This document shows positions 1 to 9,390 of a stretch of DNA of 64,000 bases, piece after piece (the first letter of the stretch is position 1; every line of letters starts with the position of its first letter). The notes under the pieces are model-generated. The model did not search any database, had not been told where the DNA came from, and saw nothing but the letters and a program-made list of their open reading frames with translations. The position numbers were made by a program, and so were the translations under genes. This stretch comes from Aquilaria yunnanensis (Eukaryota; Streptophyta; Magnoliopsida; Malvales; Thymelaeaceae). The stretch covers positions 69,716,041 to 69,780,040 of the forward strand of contig CM077598.1 of NCBI GenBank assembly GCA_039654915.1, read 5' to 3'.

Positions 1-1
1 T

Positions 2-2161
2 CGCTCCATGATGAGTCAAGCTGACCTTCCAAACTCCTTTTGGGGACATGCTCTAGAGACAGCCACTTTTACACTAAACCGAGTTCCATCTAAATCGGTT
101 CAAAAGACACCATATGAGATATGGAGTGGGAGGCGTCCTAATTTGTCTTTTATGAAGATTTGGGGCTGTGACGCTTATGTAAAACGTCAATCCTCTAACA
201 AACTAGGGCGCAAATCTCAAAAATGTCTTTTTGTTGGGTATCCCAAAGAAACAAAGGGTTACTATTTCTACAATCCCTCTGAGCAAAAAGTGTTTGTTGC
301 TCGAACTGGTGTCTTTTTGGAGAAAGAGTTTATCTCTAAAGGAACTAGTGGGAGGAAAGTAGAACTTGAAGAAATTCAAGAACAACAAGGAGACATTGAA
401 CCTGAAATGGAACCTGAACAGACACCACAAGATGTTGTGGTTCAAGAGTCTGTTCCTGTAGCACAAAGCCCACGTAGGACTGGTAGGATTCGGCGTGAGC
501 CCGAGAGATATGGATTTCTCGTGACTCACACCGGTGATGTGATGCTCATGGATCAAGATGAGCCCACAACCTACCAACAAGCTATGTCGGGGCCTGACTC
601 TGAGAAGTGGCTAATGGCCATGAAATCCGAGATGGAATCCATGTATGAAAACCAAGTATGGACTTTGGTTGACCCACCTGAAGGGGTAAAACCTATAGGG
701 TGCAAATGGGTTTTCAAGAAGAAAACTGACATGGATGGTAATGTGATTACCTTTAAAGGAAGATTGGTTGCAAAAGGTTTCAAGCAAATTCATGGTATTG
801 ACTATGATGAAACTTTTTCACCAGTTGCTATGCTTAAATCCATCCGAATTTTGTTTGCTATTGCTGCACACTATGATTATGAGATATGGCAAATGGATGT
901 CAAAACTTCATTCCTAAATGGAAAGCTACTTGAGGATGTGTACATGACACAGCCTGAGGGTTTTGTCACTCTTGGGAATGCCAATAAAGTGTGCAAATTG
1001 CAAAGGTCCATTTATGGACTGAAGCAAGCTTCTCGAAGTTGGAATCTTCATTTTGATGATGCAATCAAAGAGTTTGGTTTTATCAAAAATGAAGATGAAC
1101 CTTGTGTCGACAAGAAGGTTAGTGGGAGCGCTATTGTCTTCTTGGTGTTGTATGTAGATGACATACTACTCATCGGGAATCACATTCCTGAGCTACAGTC
1201 TGTGAAGACTTGGCTAAGGAAATGTTTCTCTATGAAGGACTTGGGTGAAGCAGCCTATGTGTTAGGCATCAGGATCTATAGAGATAGATCTAGAAAGCTT
1301 CTTGGCCTAAGTCAAAGTACATATATTGACAAGGTGCTAAAGAGGTTTAGCATGCAAGATTCCAAGAAAGGATTCTTGCCCATGTCACATGGTATCACTC
1401 TTTCTAGATCTCAGTGTCCGAGTACAACCGAGGAGAGAGAGCGCATGAGTAAGATTCCATATGCCTCAGCAATTGGATCTATCATGTATGCCATGATATG
1501 TACTCGTCCCGATGTCTCATATACTTTGAGCATGACGAGTAGGTACCAATCGAACCCCGGTGAAAGTCACTGGACAGCTGTTAAGAACATCCTTAAGTAC
1601 TTACGAAGGACTAAGGATGCATTCTTGGTCTTTGGAGGTGAAGATGAGCTCGTTGTAAGGGGTTACACCGATGCAAGCTTCCAATCCGATAAGGATGATT
1701 TTAGATCGCAATCTGGTTATGTGTTTTGTATTGGTGGTGGTGCTGTAAGCTGGAAGAGTTCAAAGCAAGAGACAGTAGCTGACTCTACAACAGAATCTGA
1801 GTACATTGCCGCCTCTGATGCTGCGAAGGAGGCAGTTTGGATCAAGAAGTTCATCACTGAACTTGGAGTGGTTCCAAACATTGTTGACCCGATAGAGCTC
1901 TATTGTGACAACAATGGAGCAATCGCACAGGCTAAGGAACCTCGATCTCACCAGCGATCCAAACACATACTCCGACGCTATCATCTCATCAGGGAGATCA
2001 TCGAGAGGGGTGATGTAAAGATATGCAGGACTTCGACAGACAGCAACATTGCTGATCAACTGACAAAGCCCCTTACGCAGCAGAAGCATGATAGCCATTC
2101 TAGATCCATCGGTATTAGATACATGGATGATTGGCTTTTAGTGCAAGTGGGAGATTGTTAG
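2..2161 (+). CDS. Ty1/copia polyprotein, 3' part (integrase end, RT, RNase H)
   Basis: Polyprotein of a copia LTR retrotransposon, open to the left edge and uninterrupted over about 718 codons. The first 110 residues are the end of the integrase (NRVPSKSVQKTPYEIW, then the GYPKETKGYYFYNP segment). A basic and acidic linker follows, then reverse transcriptase of the RVT_2 type from about residue 211. Its catalytic residues are present: Asp297 in QMDVKTSFLNG and YVDD at 382-385. The C-terminal RNase H keeps YTDAS, STTESEYIA and YCDNNGAIA. The last codons run through the polypurine tract and the stop TAG lies at 2159-2161, inside the 3' LTR. gag, protease and the 5' LTR are outside the window. 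This is the least decayed coding sequence here. Tork-like affiliation is my impression only. The host element E1 lies on the other strand. Confidence 0.95.
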   Translation, partial: RSMMSQADLPNSFWGHALETATFTLNRVPSKSVQKTPYEIWSGRRPNLSFMKIWGCDAYVKRQSSNKLGRKSQKCLFVGYPKETKGYYFYNPSEQKVFVARTGVFLEKEFISKGTSGRKVELEEIQEQQGDIEPEMEPEQTPQDVVVQESVPVAQSPRRTGRIRREPERYGFLVTHTGDVMLMDQDEPTTYQQAMSGPDSEKWLMAMKSEMESMYENQVWTLVDPPEGVKPIGCKWVFKKKTDMDGNVITFKGRLVAKGFKQIHGIDYDETFSPVAMLKSIRILFAIAAHYDYEIWQMDVKTSFLNGKLLEDVYMTQPEGFVTLGNANKVCKLQRSIYGLKQASRSWNLHFDDAIKEFGFIKNEDEPCVDKKVSGSAIVFLVLYVDDILLIGNHIPELQSVKTWLRKCFSMKDLGEAAYVLGIRIYRDRSRKLLGLSQSTYIDKVLKRFSMQDSKKGFLPMSHGITLSRSQCPSTTEERERMSKIPYASAIGSIMYAMICTRPDVSYTLSMTSRYQSNPGESHWTAVKNILKYLRRTKDAFLVFGGEDELVVRGYTDASFQSDKDDFRSQSGYVFCIGGGAVSWKSSKQETVADSTTESEYIAASDAAKEAVWIKKFITELGVVPNIVDPIELYCDNNGAIAQAKEPRSHQRSKHILRRYHLIREIIERGDVKICRTSTDSNIADQLTKPLTQQKHDSHSRSIGIRYMDDWLLVQVGDC
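2145..2155 (+). promoter_or_regulatory. Polypurine tract of the copia element
   Basis: The purine-rich AAGTGGGAGAT stretch lies directly before the TGTTAG that opens the 3' LTR. This is where plus-strand DNA synthesis is primed in copia elements. It also encodes the final residues of the polyprotein. Confidence 0.8.
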
Positions 2162-2930
2162 TGTTGTGCCCAAAAAGCCAGTCATGAGATGATTGTATTT
2201 TTGCAAATTGAGTCATGATATTTTATTGAGGCATTAATCCAGCAATTTTGTTTGTTGTTTTGTTTCTGCGTAACGTAATAAACATAATTGTAACCCTAGA
2301 ATAATGATATTCTTAATCGTCCCTAGTATAGTATTATTGTGGAGCGGGTTGCAATAATACATAATGACTAGCATATGTGGAGACTAATATGAGATATGTA
2401 GTCTACATATGGGTACAAGTTGGAGAACTTGTGTACTGGACCGACCCACCATGAGAACACTTCATGGATCGTTATATGAGTGTCATAAGTGATTCTCATA
2501 GTGATCATAGTATATGTAGTCCTTCGACCTAAGATCATCAAGGTTCCCTACATGTGAGTCACATACTTTGATACTTTCCTTTGTTGCTCGTAACTGAGTG
2601 AACTTGAAGGAGGTCATTGGGTATGTCACATATCATGCGGAGGGATTTGTATGATCAAGATAGGATTTGTCCCTCCTATGTAACGGGAGTGATATCTTTG
2701 GGCCCCTTGATAGAGTGAGACTTAGAAAATGCATGGCCATGCTCCGATGAGTTGATATATGATATCAATGTCATCAGTTTAAGTTAGTCTACTCGGTAAT
2801 CAAGAAACCAAAGATTGGGCTATACGAGAGTGACACATTCCATGTCTCGTGCTTAGTCTTGATATCTTGGACAAAGGGACAATGGCATATATCGATGATG
2901 ATCATAAAGGTTTAGTCGATTCACCGACAA

Positions 2931-2974
2931 TCTTGTCACTTGGGTAGCAATGTCTTGTCACTTGGGTAGCAATG
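2931..2974 (+). repeat. 22-bp tandem duplication inside copia LTR A
   Basis: Positions 2931-2952 and 2953-2974 are two perfect copies of a unit containing CACTTGGGTAGCAATG. The other copia LTRs in the window have only one copy, so this is a private change of this element. Confidence 0.9.
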
Positions 2975-3002
2975 ATGTGTTGCTAGACACCGCTCATTGC
3001 TT

Positions 3003-3029
3003 ATGATCATAAATATGATTTATGATCAT
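3003..3029. repeat. 27-bp palindrome in copia LTR
   Basis: Two 12-base arms (ATGATCATAAAT and its reverse complement) around a 3-base centre. The same element, often with one mismatch at the centre, recurs in the other copia LTRs, for example at 4098-4124 and 13429-13455. Role unknown; it could be a DNA-protein site or an RNA hairpin. Confidence 0.85.
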
Positions 3030-3232
3030 TGCCAACATGGCAAGAGCCTATTGGGTCGCACACGTAGAGCTATTTGGATCATTAGAGTGCATGGGCTAAT
3101 TATTTGGGTTATGGTTTCACTTTAATTTCGTATTAATAATGGGCCAAGGAGTTGAGCCATTATTAAGCCCAAAATTAAATCCTAATTGGATTAGGGCTTT
3201 GAAACCCATTAGGCCTGGAAGTTGAGTCTCAC

Positions 3233-3240
3233 TATAAATA
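3233..3240 (+). promoter_or_regulatory. TATA box of copia LTR A
   Basis: TATAAATA about 1080 bases into the LTR, in the context CTCACTATAAATACAACTT, which is kept in nearly all eight copies. It is the likely start signal for the genomic RNA; R would begin some 30 bases downstream. Confidence 0.7.
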
Positions 3241-3593
3241 CAACTTTTAAGTGAGAAATTCGCAGGTCTCCTTGCCCTAGCCTCCCAAAAGGACAGCCGC
3301 ACTCTTCTCTTGCAATTCCTTGGAGGACGCAAGCTAGCACTGCGAGCGCAAGAGAAACGCATCTGCCGGGACGTGGTGGAAGCGTGGTGATCCCGAGAGG
3401 CTCGTGTGGATACCATAGAGAGCCTGAACACGTCAACTGTTCAGGTTTTGTGATTCGACTCTACAGTTGAGTGAGAGATCTCAACCGAAAATTAGGTATG
3501 AAATTTTCGAACACCCGGTTTACCCCATTTCACTTGGTTCCTGGAGGGTTTCGGTTAAATTCCGCTGCGCTGTTTGGCTCCCGAAACCCAACA

Positions 3594-6107
3594 CTTTGGT
3601 CCCGACGTCTATCGGAATCATAATCCTCATCGTCTCCCCTCCTTTCTTCTTCCTTTCTTCCCTTCAGGGAAGGCATCAAGAGGTACCGGCGAAGCTGCCC
3701 TTGTTTTATTAGGGACTTAATGTACTTCCTTAACTGGAAGCAGTCTTTGTTAGTGTTATGCCCAAAAAGCCAATCATGAGATGATTGTATTTTTGCACAT
3801 TGAGTCATGATATTTTATTGAGGCATTAATCCAGCAATTATGTTTGTTGTTTTGTTTTTTGGTAACGTAATAAACATAATTGTAACCCTATAATAATGAT
3901 ATTCTTAAACGTCCCTAGTCTAGTATTATTGTGGAGCGGCTTGAAGTAATACATAATGACTAGCATATGTGGAGACTAATATGAGACATGTAGTCTACAT
4001 ATGGGTACAAGTTGGAGAACTTGTGTACTGGACCGACCCACCATGAGAATACTTCATGGATCGTTATATGTGTTGCTAGACACTGCTCATTGCTTATGAT
4101 CATAAATGTGATTTATGATCATTACCAACGTGATCAGAGCCTATTGGGTCGCACACATAGAGCTATTTGGATCATTAGAGTGCATGGGCTAATTATTTGG
4201 GTGATGAATTCGCTTTAATTTCGTATTAATAATGGGCCCAAGAGTTGAGCCATTATTAAGCCCGAAATTAAATCCTAATTGGTTGGATTAGGGCTTTGAA
4301 ACCCATTAGGCATGGAAGTTGAGTCTCACTATAAATACAACTTCTAGTGAGAAATTCGCAAGTCTACTTGCCCTAGCCTCACAAAAGGACAACCGTACTC
4401 TTCTCTTGCAATCCTTGGAGGACGTAAGCTAGCACTGCGAGTGCAAGAGAAACGCATCTTCCGGGATGTGGTGGAAGCGTGGTGATCCCGAGAGGCTCAT
4501 GTGGATACCATAGAGAGCCTGAACATGTCAACTATTCAGGTTTTGTGATTCGACTCTACAGTTGAGTAAGAGATCTCAACCGAAAATTAGGTATGAAAAT
4601 TTCTGAACACCCGGTTTACCCCGTTTTACTTAGATCTTGGAGGGTTTCGGTTAAATTCCGCTGCACTATTTGGCTCCCGAAACCCAACAGTCTTCAGTGT
4701 CGTGGCCATGGTCTCGGTGGTATTGGCAGAATTTCTTCATATTTTTCTTATTTTTTGAGGTCATGGCCTTTGGCCTTGGGACTGTAGTCCCATGCCTTTC
4801 CAAGGCCATAACAATGCTGGCTCTTGTGGCGTTCAGAGGAATGAACGTCATCGGCTTTTTCCCCCTTTTCCTTTGGGGCCTTCCTCCAACCTCATTTTGG
4901 TGTCAAGGCTGGTGACTTGGTCCTTCGCACCGAGGGTGTTCCACCTTCGGTCCCACTATCCTAGGTTCTTCGGCCGTCATGTGTTGTTCGGCCCATCAGT
5001 AGAACTCTCCCAAGGTGTCTGGAGCGTCCTTAGAGAACTCATAGAAGAATTGGGAGTCCCTCCATAGTCCTCTTATCATTGCGAGGATACGGATCTCGGG
5101 TCGAAAGTCTGGCACATTTAGTGCTTCTCGGTTGAACCTTTCGACATAGTCAAGAAATTGTTTTGCCACTCCACTGTGCTATGTCGAACATCAGTACTAG
5201 CACCTTGGCTGTTGGCCTGCTACCAATGAACTGCTGAGTGAAAGCAATAGATAGCTCCTGGAAACTTAGCAAGGTTCCATGAGCCAGGGAGTTGTACCAT
5301 GCCGTCGTCGGACCGGGGAGGGTCACCTCAAAGTACTTGCAGAGGGTGGCGTCATCGGCGCCATGGAGCACCAGGCTCCGTTTGTACTTTGTGAGATGCG
5401 CCTGGGGGTCACTAGGCCTATCGTAGGTTTCTAAGCGCGGTACCCTGAAATCACTAGGCATGGGTGCCTCCAATACTTCCCGCACGAAGGGTGACTCTTC
5501 TCCGGTACAAGTGTCAGACAATCTCGACCAGACTGGTTGTCGGGAGATCTGCCTCTCAACCTTTCCTAGTCTTCCGAGGATCTTTTCCAGAAGGACAGTC
5601 GTGTTGGCTTCCTCTTGCCGCCCGGTGGCCATTTGCAATTGCAAACTTCTTCTCCTTCTCGAGAATAACTTCGGCGACGAGGTGTGGGGATGTACTCCGC
5701 TGAGAGGAAGCCCTGGTTTCTTTTGGGCCTTGGTCCCCGACAGGTTGTGCCCTAGGGGGCATGCCCTCCATTGAAGATGCGTCGAGAGAGTGCTCACTCC
5801 CGGAGCTCTGGTGGGTGGACCTTGAGCCTCTCTCTCGGGCTACTGCCGAAGGGGAGGTCCTTCGGCCCGGCGGAGGTTGGGGCCTCCTCTGGTAGAGCTG
5901 CCGAGTCATTTCGGCAACAATGAAGCGCTGGAAGTCTCGCAAGAAGTTCATCGTTATTGTAAGACGGTGATCGTCCTCTGGTGTAGAAGTCTCTGCAGTG
6001 GGTTGTTGGGTCACCGGCTGAGCCTCTGGCGAGGAGGTGGACTTCGGGAGCCCTTTGTCTTTTGAGTGCCGAGTCTCTACGACGGTGACCTAGCAGATGT
6101 TTCCCAC
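3594..6107 (-). pseudogene. E1 gag, broken and split by a solo LTR
   Basis: Gag of a Tat-type gypsy element. The N-terminal part (5556-6014) has RDFQRFIVAEMTRQL and a Ser/Arg-rich linker. Another frame (5150-5797) carries the retrotransposon gag domain, with DFRVPRLETYD, AWYNSLAHG and FTQQFIGSRP. The end lies at 4666-4851, with ALERHGTTVPRPKAM and the knuckle [14 protein letters not shown], a C-x2-H-x4-H-x4-C pattern. The copia solo LTR 3748-4689 was inserted just after the knuckle; about 150 bases of gag continue at 3594-3747 up to the large copia insertion. At least two frame changes make it non-functional, but its knuckle lacks the stop codon found in E2 and E3. Confidence 0.85.
3748..4689 (+). 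repeat. Copia solo LTR 'B' with internal deletion
   Basis: TGTTAG...CCAACA copy flanked on both sides by GTCTT (3743-3747 and 4690-4694), a perfect 5-bp target duplication in E1 gag. No internal region is present, so it is a solo LTR. It is 942 bp, about 496 bp shorter than LTR A: the sequence jumps near 4070 from CGTTATATG straight to TGTTGCTAGAC. TATA box and palindrome are kept. Confidence 0.95.
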
Positions 6108-6120
6108 AGACGGTGCCAAA
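6103..6120 (-). promoter_or_regulatory. Primer binding site of E1
   Basis: Directly next to the LTR end, reading TTTGGCACCGTCTGTGGG on the minus strand. The same site follows the 5' LTRs of E2 (29244-29261) and E3 (47180-47197). The TGGCACCG core is the expected complement of a tRNA 3' end; I do not assign the tRNA. Confidence 0.75.
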
Positions 6121-6962
6121 TGATGCCCTGCTGCATCATTGTTATGTCACATGGTCAGCCTGGAGCGATGGCTGCCGGTGAGAGAATGCCTGGGTGAGGA
6201 AGGTCCGGTGGGAGGAGGGCTGCAAAGAGGCAAGAAAGCAAGGGTTAGGAGGTCCCTGGAGTGTTTTTTCGGGGAGGAGCCTCCAACGCCCAAGTTAGTG
6301 TTTTGGAATTAGGGAGTAAGTAGTGAATGGAGAGATTTCCCCCTTTGGAGTCCAATCCCCTTACCTGGGGTGCTTATCGAATATTTATAGGGAGGTGAAC
6401 AGTAGAAGTTTGTTTGACGCGGCTGGCCCAAATTATGACACATGTTCGGTTAGATGAGATTCGTACCTTTGGTGAGAAGGGGAACATTTAGCCGACCACG
6501 GTCCGCCTGGCCAGAAGCCTAGGCTGTGCGAGGGTGGCATGTCAGAGCATGTCTGAGGGCAGTCTGTCAGAGTGTGTGCAGGGGCGACGTGTCGGGGATG
6601 TGTCAGAGGCTCATTAATTGCTTCTGCCGTACTCCCGAGGTCTCTTTGGTAGAGGAGAGCTCTTCGGAGTAGGAGAAGTATCTCACGAGATCACGTCAGT
6701 AATCCAGGAGTATCCTCGTCGATGGTGGTCCCACTAGGGGATGTCCTTCCTTGCCGAAGGTGGTTCGGTCGTCTTACCGAGGGTGATGATGGACCGTTTT
6801 CCCGAGGTGGGTACTGTCGCCTCCAGGGATGATGAAGAATTATCGAGGTCGGATGTAAGAGGGGCCGGACAACCTCCTTTCTGAAGTCGGTGCTTTCCTT
6901 TCCGAGGGTGGTGCCTTACCCAAGCCTACGGGTTTGAAGGGTAATAGGCACTTCGGCTATCA
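6121..6962 (-). repeat. 5' LTR of E1
   Basis: 842 bp; on the plus strand it starts TGATGCC beside the PBS and ends GGCTATCA. A TATA-like TATAAATA on the minus strand lies near 6381-6388. The outer end carries the remains of the short hairpin seen in the other Tat LTRs. It joins 18S rDNA at 6963. Confidence 0.88.
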
Positions 6963-7770
6963 TTATCCCATGCAAATGTATCCAGAGCGCATGCTTGCTT
7001 TGAGCACTCTAATTTCTTCAAAGTAACAGCGTCGGAGGCATGACCCTGGCAGTTAAGGCCAGGAGTGCATCACTGGCAAGAGAGACGAGGCAACCGGTGC
7101 ACACCATAGGCGGACCGGTTGACCCCCCCCAAGGCTCAACTATGAGCTTTTTAACTACAACTTAAATATATGCTATTGGAGTTGCAATTACCACGGCTGC
7201 TGGCACCAGACTTGCCCTTCAATGGATCCTCGTTAAGGGATTTAGATTGTACTCATTACAATTACCAGACTCAAAGAGCCCGGCATTGTTATCTATTATC
7301 ACTACCTCCCCATGTAAGGATTGGGTAATTTGAGCGCCTGTTGCCTTCCTTGGATGTGGTAGCCGTTTCTCAGGCTCCCTCTCCCGAATCGAGCCCTAAT
7401 TCTCCATCACCGATTAGCACCATGGTAGGCCTCTATCCTACCATCAAAAGTTGATAGGGTAGAAATTTGAATGATGCATCACCGGCACTAAGTCCATGCA
7501 ATCCGTCGAGTTATCATGAATCATCAAAGCAACGAACATGAGCTCGCGTCGACCTTTATCTAATAAATGCAGCCCTTCTAGAATTCGGGGTTTCATGCAC
7601 GTAGTAGCTCTAGAATTACTACCGTTATCCGAGTAGCAAATACCATCAAACAAACTATAACTGATTTAATGAGCCATTCACAGTTTCATAGTCTGAATTA
7701 GTTCATACTTACACATGCATGGCTTAATCTTGGACACAAGCATCTGACTAGTGGCAGGATCAACCAGGTA
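6963..7770 (-). rRNA. 18S rRNA pseudogene, 5' ~808 bases
   Basis: On the minus strand the sequence starts at 7770 with TACCTGGTTGATCCTGCCA, the 5' end of eukaryotic 18S rRNA. It then follows the plant 18S order: helix regions with CCGCGGTAATTCC-like core (decayed), ACTTAAATATA, the GGTCCGCC region, the CGGCGCTGTTACTTTGAAG-like stretch and TGCATGGGATAA. It stops at 6963, about position 808 of ~1800, where gypsy E1 is inserted. Many former CG pairs read CA or TG (for example ATGCATCACCGGCAC) and there are small indels, so it is not functional rDNA. The rest of the gene, if present, lies left of E1 beyond the window. Confidence 0.93.
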
Positions 7771-8340
7771 GCATCCTTCTTTTGACATCCACCATGCACA
7801 CATGCCACCATGCCCATTCATGGACATAAGGGCAGCAGCACGTGGCAGAACATCATTTGGAACACGGGACAATATGCAATGGGGACGGTTGGGATAGGTC
7901 GCTAATGCCACCTACCAACCTCATTCCTTTCCGTATATAAGAACACGATCAATGACCATGTGTACTGGAAGGGCAAAGCTAGTGTGGCACCCACGGAGCA
8001 CATGGATTGATTTGATGCCACTCGTATGCCCATTAGAGGGCCATGAGGCAAGACGGGTTTGATGTACATAGGCATACCTTCGAGGTAGGTACATAGCACA
8101 GGATCTCATTGGCGCCCGAGCAAGGATGACGCATGGAGGAAGTATGAAGCAATGTGCTTGTCAGTAGTTCGATGCACAAGCATGGAGGCACCAGCACACC
8201 ACAGCCCCATGTAGGCCAAGGGATGGAAGCAACCTAACTAAGGCAATGCCGCAGTCGGTGGGCATGAAACATTGCATCAAATGGGGCCACAAGGCCTTAT
8301 GTGACATGATTTCGCCCTTATAGGGCCATGGTAACGACAT
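7771..8340. other. 18S upstream flank, ETS/IGS-like, no gene seen
   Basis: This is the DNA that should hold the 5' external transcribed spacer if the rDNA unit is collinear. It contains many CATGC/CCATG-type words and no convincing coding sequence. A TATATAAG at 7934-7941 on the plus strand is on the wrong strand for an rDNA promoter. Assignment as spacer rests only on position. Confidence 0.4.
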
Positions 8341-8775
8341 TCCAACACATACGGGGCATATTTAAGCCCTTGGAGAGCGATCGGAAGCTTACTATGGCTA
8401 TGCCGGGGGGAGATCTTAGCACAATATGAGTGTGTGTGTCTCACTGAAAAAGTCATTGAAAATTCACCGGTCATTGACCAGAGGGTAGCCAGAGGGACAG
8501 CCCGCAAGGCAGCACAAGGGACAACCCACCCGCACTAGCATGAGGGAGCACAAATGGAGCATGTTCAGGCCCCTGGAGGATGACCGGAGGCTTACTGGGA
8601 CTATGCCTGGGGAGATCTTAGCACATTATGAATGTGTGTGTCTCATCGGAAAAGTCACCGGAAAGTCACCAGTTGCCAGCCGGGGGGCCGTCGGAGGGAG
8701 AGTGGGGGGTGGTGGTGGGTGGCGGTCCACCCACAAGGCAACACGAGGGGCAACCCACCCGCACTAGCATTGGGG
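8341..8775. repeat. ~205-bp diverged tandem duplication upstream of 18S
   Basis: Two similar copies, about 8341-8545 and 8546-8775. Both contain GGCTTACT..., GGGGAGATCTTAGCACA, a GTGTGTGTCTCA run, AGTCA(C/T)(C/T)GG blocks and the closing CAACCCACCCGCACTAGCAT. A third start may follow at about 8776. Repeated units of this size are usual in plant rDNA intergenic spacers, which fits the position upstream of 18S; that link is inference. Confidence 0.7.
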
Positions 8776-9204
8776 AGCCTACTAGGGCACGGTGCCTGGG
8801 AGGACCAGGGGGATCAGGGCTAGCACCTCCCGTCTAAAGAGATTTATTGGCTTTTATGGGTTGCCTAGTAGGAAACATAAAAAATCTGAGATGGCACCCC
8901 ATCCATAAAATCTTGTACATGTTTACTTTTGACACAAATTTTTGCAGACATGTAAAGAATACTATGAACTACTAAACTAAAAGATTTCATACTTTTTTGA
9001 TGAGCCAATTATTTAATATGATTTTGTACTTATTTTTAAGGTAAAAAATCATAATACTTCAAAAATAAATCTAAATGGTCTCAAACTTTGTCCAAGGCCC
9101 TCAGAAATCATTTAGAAATGATTGAAATCAAAACATTTCAAAGGTCATGGGGAAAATCAATAGATTTGTGGGAGCCATGGGGGATAGTACTGTTGTCGTG
9201 TGCC
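8776..9204. other. AT-rich stretch, nothing recognised
   Basis: Between the duplication and the minisatellite. It has poly-A/T rich text, no long open frame, and no repeat shared with the rest of the window that I can see. Confidence 0.4.
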
Positions 9205-9390
9205 GTTAGCGCCCCCCCAGCATGCCCTCAACATTCCCTAGCGTGCCCCTAGCCCCAGCGTGCCCTAACAGTGCCCTCACTGTGGCCAGTGTGCCCCTAG
9301 CGTGCCCTCACCATGCCCCCATTGAGCCCCCACTGTGCCCCCAGCGTGCCATAGCATGCACTCACCGTGCCCTCAGCATGCCCTCACTGT
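9205..9390. repeat. GTGCCC-rich minisatellite, left part
   Basis: Irregular tandem units around 10-20 bases built from AGCGTGCCC, CACCGTGCCCTCA and CATGCCC. It continues at 11523-11719 on the other side of the solo LTR. The open frames in it are by-products of the repeat. Confidence 0.85.

Larger units (their letters stand above)
2156..3593 (+). repeat. Copia LTR 'A': 3' LTR of the copia element
   Basis: A 1438-bp LTR starting TGTTAG and ending CCAACA. It follows the polypurine tract and pol, so it is the 3' LTR. Seven other copies of this LTR occur in the window, mostly 1411-1438 bp. It has a TATA box at 3233-3240, a 27-bp palindrome at 3003-3029 and, unlike the other copies, a 22-bp tandem duplication at 2931-2974. 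The flanking DNA from 3594 is gag of gypsy element E1 on the opposite strand, so the copia element is nested in E1. The right-hand target base set would be CTTTG; the left one is outside the window. Confidence 0.93.
1..6962 (-). mobile_element. Ty3/gypsy Tat-type element E1 (5' part), with nested copia elements
   Basis: A minus-strand gypsy element whose 5' LTR (6121-6962), PBS and gag are present. Its pol lies to the left of the window, because the copia element (from before base 1 to 3593) sits inside gag at base 3594. A second copia copy, a solo LTR, lies at 3748-4689. The right end abuts 18S rDNA at 6963, where the target duplication should read TTATC; the left copy is not in the window. 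Gag matches that of E2 and E3. Confidence 0.85.

Noticed and set aside
3117..3436. Recurrent small open frames (about 60-105 codons, MFRLSMVSTRA... and MTCSGSLWYPHE...) in the antisense strand of the copia LTRs
   Set aside because: They recur at 14912-15231, 25570-25796, 37363-37551, 49019-49240 and 63122-63310 only because the LTR recurs. Lengths vary, with no start context or domain.
7930..7945. TATATAAG as an rDNA (Pol I) promoter
   Set aside because: It is on the plus strand, whereas the 18S fragment reads on the minus strand, and the expected G-rich start is missing.
8540..8837. Overlapping open frames in three phases
   Set aside because: GC-rich low-complexity repeat with open frames in several phases; no protein-like composition.
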